From Acidimicrobiales bacterium (GTDB lineage: Bacteria > Actinomycetota > Acidimicrobiia > Acidimicrobiales > SZUA-35), in the NCBI GenBank assembly GCA_024641625.1, contig JAHECQ010000074.1, forward strand, positions 1 to 12,148: DNA of 12,148 bases, read 5' to 3'. The notes beneath the pieces are model-generated. The model was not told the DNA's origin. It was given only the letters and a program-made list of their open reading frames with translations, and did no database searches. Positions within the stretch are counted from its first letter, which is position 1; each line of letters begins with the position of its first letter. A program made the position numbers and the translations under genes. Below, one piece after another: positions 7,069 to 12,148 of this stretch.

Positions 7069-8210
7069 GCAGCCCGAGGGATGAGATCGAAGCTCGCCTG
7101 GTGCTGCTCGCCCTCCCTCGTCTGGGTCCCAGGCGGGCTCGCTGGTTGACCGAGGCGACATCGGCCGCCGAGGTCGTGGCCGCGCTGCGGCAGCGGCACC
7201 TGCTCGCAGCGCGCGCCGAAGCCCCGACGGGGGTGAGCCAGGCTCTGGTCGAGGAATGGTTCGCGTGGGTTCGTCGTCTCGACGGTGCCGCGATGGCCGA
7301 GCAGCACGAAGCGGCGGGTATCCGCGTCATCGGGCCCGAGGACGAGCACTGGCCCCTGGTCGAGGAGCCCGACCCGCCGCTGCTCCTCTTCGGTCTCGGC
7401 CGCCTCGAGACGCTGGCCGGGCCTCCACCGCTGCGAGTTGCCGTGGTTGGAACCCGCCGATGCTCGACGATCGGTCGTCGAGTGGCTGCGAGGTTGGGGG
7501 ACGAGCTCACCCAGCGGGGGATCGCTGTCGTGAGCGGGCTGGCGCTCGGCATCGACGGCGCGGCCCATCTGGGGGCCCTCCGGAAACGGGACGTCGTTGC
7601 ACCCGCACCGGGTGTGCCGATCGCGATCGTTGCCACCGGACTCGATCGGATCTACCCGCCCGGGAACCGGGCCCTGTGGGAGGAGATGGCCGAGCGGGGA
7701 GTGCTCCTGAGCGAAGCGCCACTCGGCACGCCGCCGGAGCGCTGGCGCTTCCCCGCACGCAACCGACTCATCGCCGGACTGTCCGACCTGGTCGTGGTGG
7801 TGGAGAGTCACGAACGTGGGGGCGCGCTCCTCACCGTCGAAGAAGCGGCCGATCGTGGCGTCGGTGTCGCAGCGGTCCCCGGCTCGGTGCTCTCGGCTGC
7901 GTCGAGGGGGACCAACGCCCTCCTCGTCGACGGATGTCCGCCGATTCGGGGAACCGCCGACGTGCTCGCGCTCTTGGGCTCACCTACCTCGGCGTCGGCC
8001 GAGACTCGGTTGCCCGTCGAGCTCGACGAGCTCGGCACGACCATTCTCGAGCAAGTCGCCGCCGGTGAGCTGCACCTCGACGACCTCGTCGCCATCACCG
8101 GGGGCAAGGTCACCGACGTCATCGCCGCAGTTGCCCGCCTCGAGAAGGTCGGCCTGGTTCAGTGCCGCGGTCATCTCGTTGCATTGTCCGATTGTCGGGC
8201 CCCTCGATGA
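7065..8210 (+). CDS. dprA: DNA-processing protein DprA
   Basis: The 381-residue protein binds single-stranded DNA and loads RecA in transformation-type recombination. A helical N-terminal region (about 8-70, HhH/SAM-like) precedes the Rossmann-like DprA core (about 105-305). The core motifs are VAVVGTRRCSTIGRR (125-139), GIAVVSGLALGIDGAAH (152-168), TGLDRIYPPGN (191-201), FPARNRLIAGLSD (229-241) and the downstream RGTNALLVDG (281-290). A winged-helix-like C-terminal domain (about 318-375) completes the usual architecture. The ATG at 7065 overlaps the yifB stop by 4 nt. Because dprA and yifB are widespread in actinobacteria not known to be competent, the pair shows only a capacity to process ssDNA, not proven competence. 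Confidence 0.96.
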   Translation: MSSPRDEIEARLVLLALPRLGPRRARWLTEATSAAEVVAALRQRHLLAARAEAPTGVSQALVEEWFAWVRRLDGAAMAEQHEAAGIRVIGPEDEHWPLVEEPDPPLLLFGLGRLETLAGPPPLRVAVVGTRRCSTIGRRVAARLGDELTQRGIAVVSGLALGIDGAAHLGALRKRDVVAPAPGVPIAIVATGLDRIYPPGNRALWEEMAERGVLLSEAPLGTPPERWRFPARNRLIAGLSDLVVVVESHERGGALLTVEEAADRGVGVAAVPGSVLSAASRGTNALLVDGCPPIRGTADVLALLGSPTSASAETRLPVELDELGTTILEQVAAGELHLDDLVAITGGKVTDVIAAVARLEKVGLVQCRGHLVALSDCRAPR

Positions 8211-8527
8211 TGACGGCGCCGGTCCTCCGATGCGGCCGACGTGGTCAGCTACGGTGTACCTCCGTGACCTCTGCCGCCGCCCGTGCCCGCTACCTCGAAG
8301 CACTCGGCCTGGGTGACATCGCGACCCTCGAGCGGCCGGCGACCACGCTCGACGGGCGTGGCACCCAACCGGTTGTGGTGGTCCCGCCGCAGGAAATTTC
8401 ACCAAAGTCCCCCTCAAGTACTCACTTTAGGTGGTTGTGTTCCGACGGAGAGTGGGAAGCGCTTCTGCAGGGTTCTGCAGCCGTGCCTCCAACTCCTTTT
8501 GGCGGACCACAAACCTTGGCGGGACAC
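8211..8527 (+). other. 317-bp region before the sigma gene with possible leaderless start and control sequences
   Basis: No recognisable gene lies here, but the region is not featureless. TACGGT (8250-8255) is followed after 8 nt by GTG at 8264, a leaderless-type arrangement. The frame from that GTG stays open and is in phase with the sigma gene. Codons to about 8392 (MTSAAARARYLEALGLGDI and onward) have high GC at third positions and look translated. From about 8397 to 8451 GC falls to roughly half by hand count, as expected of a promoter or leader. Also present are a palindrome CAACCGGTTG (8366-8375) flanked by CACC and GGTG arms, and two TTCTGCAG boxes 10 bp apart (8463-8480). Either the sigma protein has an 88-residue N-terminal extension, or a short upstream ORF or gene remnant precedes an AT-richer leader. 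Confidence 0.5.
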
Positions 8528-9307
8528 GTGGCGGATATCGACAACTCGGCGGGACCAGACGATGTCTGGGTCCGTTACAAGAACCATGGTCATCAGACGG
8601 ATCGAGACCAGCTCATTGTGTACTACGCGCCCTTGGTGAAGTACGTAGCGGGTCGAATTGCGTCCGGTCTACCGCAGAACGTCGACCAGAGCGACCTGGT
8701 CAGCTACGGGATGTTCGGCTTGATCGACGCGATCACCAAGTTCGACCCCGGACGCGGCTTCAAGTTCGAGACCTATGCCATTGCCCGGATCAAGGGTGCC
8801 GTGCTCGACGAGCTCCGCTCGATCGATTGGGTGCCGCGGTCGGTGCGGGCCAAGGCAAAGTCGGTCGAGCGGGCCATGAGCAAGCTCGAGTCCGAACTGC
8901 ACCGAGCCCCCACCGACGAGGAGATCGCCGCCGAACTCGACCTGACCATGCACCAGCTGAACACGGTGTACAACCAGATCAGTTCGCTCGGCATGGTGGC
9001 GCTCGACGAGATGCTGTCCTTCGGAGGGGGCGACTCGATGACCTTCGGTGACACGCTGGCCGATCGTCGAGAGGGGCCCGGCGGCCAGTTCGAGCGTGTC
9101 GAGATGCGTCAGCTGCTCGGCGACGCCATCAACCGGATGGGTGATCGGGAAAAGATCGTGCTCACCCTCTACTACTACGAGGGCCTCACGTTGGCCGAGA
9201 TCGGGCGAGTATTGGGGGTCACCGAGAGCCGGGTGTGTCAGATTCACACCAAAGCGGTGCTGCACCTGCGCAGTCGGCTCCAAGCAGGCGAGCGCGAAGC
9301 GGTCTGA
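8528..9307 (+). CDS. WhiG/FliA-type sigma-70 family RNA polymerase sigma factor
   Basis: This alternative sigma factor of the WhiG/FliA (SigD) group is 259 residues from the GTG at 8528. Region 2 runs about 26-97, with LIVYYAPLVKYVAGRI (29-44), DLVSYGMFGLIDAITKFDP (56-74) and KFETYAIARIKGAVLDELR (79-97). IDWVPRSVR (99-107) begins region 3, and region 4 (about 195-252) has a helix-turn-helix at 221-242 ending SRVCQIHTKAV. Similarity looks closer to Streptomyces WhiG than to E. coli FliA, but the two are hard to separate by eye. Such factors drive flagellar genes in motile bacteria or sporulation genes in Streptomyces; no flagellar genes are in this window. The start is uncertain: the frame is open to 8162, with an alternative GTG at 8264. 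GTG 8528 gives the family's normal N-terminus, with only a weak GGCGGG in front. Confidence 0.88.
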   Translation: MADIDNSAGPDDVWVRYKNHGHQTDRDQLIVYYAPLVKYVAGRIASGLPQNVDQSDLVSYGMFGLIDAITKFDPGRGFKFETYAIARIKGAVLDELRSIDWVPRSVRAKAKSVERAMSKLESELHRAPTDEEIAAELDLTMHQLNTVYNQISSLGMVALDEMLSFGGGDSMTFGDTLADRREGPGGQFERVEMRQLLGDAINRMGDREKIVLTLYYYEGLTLAEIGRVLGVTESRVCQIHTKAVLHLRSRLQAGEREAV

Positions 9308-9342
9308 GACTGGGGACACCCTCGGCCATCTTCGGGTCCATG

Positions 9343-9368
9343 ACCCCACAACTTGCCAGTTGCAGGGT
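9343..9368 (+). promoter_or_regulatory. Possible RNA hairpin covering the ribosome binding site of the hydrolase gene
   Basis: CAACT (9349-9353) and AGTTG (9358-9362) pair around a TGCC tetraloop. Across a 2x2 internal loop, ACCC (9343-9346) can pair with GGGT (9365-9368), which belongs to the Shine-Dalgarno sequence. It could lower or switch translation initiation. The structure is small and could be chance. Confidence 0.3.
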
Positions 9369-9370
9369 GG
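9364..9370 (+). promoter_or_regulatory. Ribosome binding site that fixes the M23/hydrolase start
   Basis: AGGGTGG lies 6 nt before the GTG at 9377. It supports that start over the TTG at 9353, which opens a frame eight codons longer without an upstream Shine-Dalgarno. Confidence 0.55.
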
Positions 9371-9376
9371 TTTGTC

Positions 9377-10957
9377 GTGGGGTTTGCCGTTCGCCCGTTC
9401 GCGTTTGCATTGATCGGACTGCTGGTCACGTCGCCGTTGCGGTGGACGCCGCCGGTTGATGTGTCGGTGGTCGATTGGTTCCGGCCTCCCGCATCGCCGT
9501 TCGCTCCGGGAAATCGTGGTCTCGAGTACGCCACGGTCGGCGGGGAGGAGGTCCGAGCGGTGGCCGAGGGCCAGGTGACGTTCGTCGGTCGCATCGGACG
9601 AAGTCGATTCCTGGTCGTGGACCATGACGATGGATTGCGTTCGACCTACGCCTACATCCAAGAGGCCCTGGTCGTTCGGGGTCAGCGGGTGACTGGCGGC
9701 CAACAGATCGCGATAGCGGGGCCGGGATTTCACCTCACTGCTCGATCGGGCGAGGCCTATCTCGATCCGGCGCAGTTGTTCGAAGGGGCGCGACGGGTCC
9801 CGCATCTGATCCCCGCCGAGGAGATGGTGGGGACGAGACGCCCGTTTCGGGGTGCGCGTCGTCCCCTGGGCGTGCCTTCGTTGCCGCAACCCGGGGCCGA
9901 CCAGCTGATCGAGCGTGTTCCTGCGGCGGCGCAGGCAATGGCGACCGAGGTCGGTGCGCTGCGACTGGGCGACCAGCTCGAGGCGATCGCCGATGCGGCG
10001 AGCGCCTGGCGACAGCAGGAGTGCACTCCCGATGGCGTTGCGGTGGCTCCCATCGCCGAGGCGCGGACGCTCATTCAGGTGGGAGGCCTGGGTAGCAGAT
10101 CCGACGATGCCTCGATCGGTCGACTCGACGCAGCGGCGCTGGGCTATTCCTCTGATGACGTGATCGGCTTCAGCTACGCCGGAGGGTGTACTCCGCAGGC
10201 CTTTGGCCCTCGGCCGCTGATCGGCCTCGGCGCCGAACCCGATCCGCCGATCGGCGCCCTGACCCGTGCCCTCGTCTCACGTGCCTACTTGCCGGTCGAC
10301 ACGTTCCAGGACATCGACGTCTCCGCAGCGCGTCTGGCCGAACTCATCGTGGCCGCAGCGACTGCTCGGCCGGGGCAGCCGATCGACGTGGCCGCGCATT
10401 CCCTCGGCGGCGTGGTGGCTCGACGGGCAGTGGAACTCCTCGCTCGACAGGGTCGCCTCGACCGGGCCACTCTGCCGCTGGAGGTGGTCCTCACCATCGG
10501 ATCGCCCCACCAGGGCACCGACCTGGCAACGCTGGGACAAGCCATCGAGGGAACCCCCGTGGCGTCCGTCATCGACCGGGTCACCGCCTACCGGGACACC
10601 GAGGCGGTTCGTCAGTTGTCGGAATCGACGGTGACCGAGCCCCTCGTCCCACCGGCGGGTATCACCGCGGTGGCGGTCGCCGGTGCCACCGACGTCGTCG
10701 TCCCGGGCGATCATGCCATCTGGCCCGGCGCCGAGAACGTGGTCGTGCCTCCGAGCTGGGGAGACCGGCTTGTCGAGCACGCCGAGCTCCCTGCTCGACC
10801 CGAGGTGGCTCGTGCCCTCGCCCTGGCTGTCGCCGGACGTGATCCTGCATGTCTCGAGTTGGCGGATCTGGTCCGCTCGACGGTTCTCAGCAGGGGAATC
10901 TCGACGGTCGAGGATGTCGCAGGTGTCGTCGTCGGCATCGGCCGTTATCTCGGGTGA
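9377..10957 (+). CDS. Exported or anchored protein: degenerate M23-like domain fused to alpha/beta hydrolase domain
   Basis: This 526-residue protein starts with a basic, hydrophobic N-terminus (about residues 3-19) that could be a signal peptide or anchor. Residues about 35-136 follow the LytM/M23 fold: FAPGNRGLEYA, a VRAVAEGQVTFVGRIG strand pair, GLRSTYAYI, then HLTARSGEAYLDP. The usual zinc-site H and D are N46 and E50; only H119 remains at the position of the last ligand, so peptidase activity is doubtful. Residues about 230-480 form an alpha/beta hydrolase: FSYAGG (265-270), nucleophile elbow AHSLGG with S342, SPHQGTDLA (376-384), candidate acid D439 in GATDVVVP, and candidate H468 before LPARPEV. 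The triad looks complete, suggesting a serine esterase or lipase. The gene sits where actinobacteria often carry a plain M23 gene before rpsB. Substrate unknown. Confidence 0.8.
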   Translation: MGFAVRPFAFALIGLLVTSPLRWTPPVDVSVVDWFRPPASPFAPGNRGLEYATVGGEEVRAVAEGQVTFVGRIGRSRFLVVDHDDGLRSTYAYIQEALVVRGQRVTGGQQIAIAGPGFHLTARSGEAYLDPAQLFEGARRVPHLIPAEEMVGTRRPFRGARRPLGVPSLPQPGADQLIERVPAAAQAMATEVGALRLGDQLEAIADAASAWRQQECTPDGVAVAPIAEARTLIQVGGLGSRSDDASIGRLDAAALGYSSDDVIGFSYAGGCTPQAFGPRPLIGLGAEPDPPIGALTRALVSRAYLPVDTFQDIDVSAARLAELIVAAATARPGQPIDVAAHSLGGVVARRAVELLARQGRLDRATLPLEVVLTIGSPHQGTDLATLGQAIEGTPVASVIDRVTAYRDTEAVRQLSESTVTEPLVPPAGITAVAVAGATDVVVPGDHAIWPGAENVVVPPSWGDRLVEHAELPARPEVARALALAVAGRDPACLELADLVRSTVLSRGISTVEDVAGVVVGIGRYLG

Positions 10958-11095
10958 GCAGATAGGCTCGGACGGTTCAGTTCACCCAGTACCTGTCGCA
11001 CGATCGGTCGGTCGGCCAAGAGGTTCGAGCAGCATCATGCTCGAGCAATGGCCTCCAACCAGCGGCAGGTCCACACCCTTTCAGGAGAAACCACG
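10958..11095 (+). promoter_or_regulatory. rpsB upstream region with leader hairpin
   Basis: This 138-bp gap should hold the rpsB promoter and leader. A 9-bp stem (11023-11031 with 11038-11046, one G-U pair, hexaloop GCATCA) lies about 50 nt before the rpsB ATG. No T-run follows, so it is not a simple terminator. It might contribute to an autoregulatory leader, as is known for ribosomal protein genes in other bacteria. TAGGCT at 10963-10968 fits TANNNT as a possible -10 box, but no good -35 is seen. I see no coding sequence here. Confidence 0.4.
11083..11088 (+). promoter_or_regulatory. Ribosome binding site of rpsB
   Basis: AGGAGA lies 7 nt before the ATG at 11096. It fixes that start over the in-frame ATG at 11048, which would add 16 residues not seen in S2 proteins. 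Confidence 0.8.
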
Positions 11096-12073
11096 ATGAC
11101 TGCAGTCGTCACCATGAAGCAGTTGCTCGATTCCGGCGTGCATTTCGGCCATCAGACCCGCCGGTGGAACCCGAAGATGAAGCGCTTCATCCACGGGGAT
11201 CAAGGTGGCATCTACATCATCGACCTGGTCGAGACGCTCCGCCGGATCGAGAAGGCGTACATCTTCGTGCGCGACACGGTGGCCGAGGGCGGCACGGTCT
11301 TGTTCGTCGGCACCAAGAAGCAGGCCCAGGAAGCGATTCGCATCAATGCGAACTCGGTGGGCATGCCCTATGTCGACCAACGTTGGCTCGGCGGCATGCT
11401 CACCAACTACCAGACGATCTCCAAGCGTGTGGGGAAGTTGCTCGAGTACGAGCGCATGCGGGCCAACGGCGAACTCGACGAAATGCCCAAGAAGGAAGCG
11501 CTGCGCTACACCCGCGAGCTCGAGAAGCTCGACCGGAACATCGGTGGGATCAAGACGATGGCCAAGCAGCCCGACATCGTCTTCGTGCTCGACACCATCA
11601 AGGAACACATCGCGGTGACCGAAGCCCGCAAGCTGGGCATCCCGATCGTGGCCGTGGTCGACACCAACTGTGATCCCGATCTCATCACCTATCCGATTCC
11701 GGGCAATGACGACGCGATTCGTTCGGCGCAGCTCATGAGCCGGGTGATCGCCGAGGCCATCGCCGAGGGCAAGATCATGCGCGCTGGTCGCCTCGGTGTA
11801 CCCACGGAGGTCGAACGCACGCCCGAGCAGGAAGCCGAACACGCCGCCCGCCAGGCCGCGGCCCGGGAGCAGGCGCTCGCCGAAGCGGCCGCCCGCGAAG
11901 CTCGAGTGGCTGCGGCCCAGGCTGCGGCCGAGGCCGCGGTGGCCGAGGCCGGAGCGGTCGAGGCCGGCGCGGTCGAATCTCCGGCCGAGGAACCCGCGGC
12001 CGAGGAGCCGGCAGCCGAGCAGGTTCCCGCCGAGGAGACCCCTGCCGAAGCGGCTGAGGGCTCCGAGAGCTGA
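11096..12073 (+). CDS. rpsB: 30S ribosomal protein S2
   Basis: The 325-residue protein is S2 of the small ribosomal subunit, needed for S1/mRNA-side assembly of the 30S. The N-terminus carries the S2 signature: LLDSGVHFGHQTRRWNPKMK (residues 10-29), then FIHGDQGGIYIIDL. Later conserved segments are VLFVGTKKQAQEAI, DQRWLGGMLTNYQTI, PDIVFVLDT, GIPIVAVVDTNCDPDLI and IPGNDDAIRS. The S2 fold ends near residue 240. From 241 to the end is an 85-residue tail: first an Ala/Glu/Arg-rich segment likely to be helical, then an acidic low-complexity stretch with repeated AEEPAAE-type units. Such Ala/Glu tails are frequent on actinobacterial S2 but this one is long. tsf follows after 48 bp, the usual rpsB-tsf pair. 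Confidence 0.98.
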   Translation: MTAVVTMKQLLDSGVHFGHQTRRWNPKMKRFIHGDQGGIYIIDLVETLRRIEKAYIFVRDTVAEGGTVLFVGTKKQAQEAIRINANSVGMPYVDQRWLGGMLTNYQTISKRVGKLLEYERMRANGELDEMPKKEALRYTRELEKLDRNIGGIKTMAKQPDIVFVLDTIKEHIAVTEARKLGIPIVAVVDTNCDPDLITYPIPGNDDAIRSAQLMSRVIAEAIAEGKIMRAGRLGVPTEVERTPEQEAEHAARQAAAREQALAEAAAREARVAAAQAAAEAAVAEAGAVEAGAVESPAEEPAAEEPAAEQVPAEETPAEAAEGSES

Positions 12074-12103
12074 TCATCGAGCAACCAACCATCCACGACA
12101 CCC

Positions 12104-12110
12104 AGAGGAA
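12104..12110 (+). promoter_or_regulatory. Ribosome binding site of tsf
   Basis: AGAGGAA lies 11 nt before the tsf ATG, a slightly long but acceptable spacing. The 48-bp rpsB-tsf gap shows no convincing terminator. Confidence 0.5.
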
Positions 12111-12121
12111 CACATCCAGTC

Positions 12122-12148
12122 ATGGCTGATTTCAGCGCGAAAGACGTA
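12122..12148 (+). CDS. tsf: Elongation factor Ts, N-terminal fragment (cut by window edge)
   Basis: Only nine codons are inside the window, reading MADFSAKDV. This matches the usual opening of EF-Ts (M-A-x-F-[ST]-A-x-x-V), the start of its N-terminal UBA-like domain. EF-Ts is the nucleotide exchange factor that recycles EF-Tu from GDP to GTP form. Position directly after rpsB is the near-universal arrangement. The truncation is due to the window edge, not to damage. Confidence 0.9.

Noticed and set aside
6010..7161. 383-codon open frame on the minus strand across yifB and dprA
   Set aside because: It is antisense to motif-complete yifB and dprA, has no recognisable domain, and long antisense frames are expected in high-GC genes.
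9351..9376. TTG start at 9353 for the hydrolase gene
   Set aside because: It lies in the small hairpin and has no Shine-Dalgarno; GTG 9377 has AGGGTGG 6 nt upstream.
8669..9889. 406-codon open frame on the minus strand across the sigma and hydrolase genes
   Set aside because: It runs antisense to the sigma factor's conserved regions, its composition is rich in His, Arg, Gln and Asp as in mirror frames, and no family is recognisable.
11048..11095. Upstream ATG for rpsB
   Set aside because: No ribosome binding site there, and S2 proteins do not carry those 16 residues; AGGAGA serves the ATG at 11096.
11081..11842. 253-codon minus-strand frame inside rpsB
   Set aside because: Antisense shadow of the highly conserved S2 coding sequence.
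1..12148. Mobile element, prophage or defence island
   Set aside because: No integrase, transposase, terminal repeats or tRNA gene was found; gene order looks like a conserved chromosomal core region.

Overview
This is a high-GC window with gene content typical of an actinobacterium. The run yifB, dprA, WhiG/FliA-type sigma gene, M23-like gene, rpsB, tsf on the plus strand matches the order I recall from Streptomyces and relatives. The flavour of the proteins and the possibly leaderless GTG starts would fit class Acidimicrobiia (Ilumatobacter-like), but that placement is inference.

Layout. Positions 1-59 hold a 14-bp tandem repeat. From 4687 down to 60, on the minus strand, lies a tightly packed five-gene operon: a sepiapterin/benzil-reductase-like SDR, a MoxR AAA+ ATPase, a DUF58 protein, a multi-pass membrane protein ending in a DUF4129-like domain, and a 117-residue single-TM protein. 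All four junctions overlap by exactly 4 nt, so the set is almost certainly co-transcribed and translationally coupled. The transglutaminase (TgpA-like) protein that often sits in MoxR/DUF58/DUF4129 loci is absent.

A 56-bp divergent region (4688-4743) separates this operon from plus-strand genes. These are an EntD/Sfp-type 4'-phosphopantetheinyl transferase (4744-5484); yifB/comM (5542-7068), coupled by a 4-nt overlap to dprA (7065-8210); a WhiG/FliA-type sigma factor (about 8528-9307); a two-domain exported or anchored protein (9377-10957) with a degenerate M23 peptidase-like domain and an alpha/beta-hydrolase domain; rpsB (11096-12073); and the first nine codons of tsf (12122 to the window edge).

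How they work together. YifB/ComM and DprA handle incoming single-stranded DNA during transformation-type recombination. The sigma factor probably directs a motility or developmental regulon. rpsB-tsf is the standard translation pair. The MoxR operon is a chaperone-type system probably acting on membrane or envelope targets.

I do not see a clear undescribed defence or mobile system. The least ordinary items are the M23-like/alpha-beta-hydrolase fusion with altered metal ligands, the 317-bp region before the sigma gene that contains a possible leaderless start, the symmetric inverted repeat covering both divergent GTG starts, and the 14-bp tandem repeat at the window edge.
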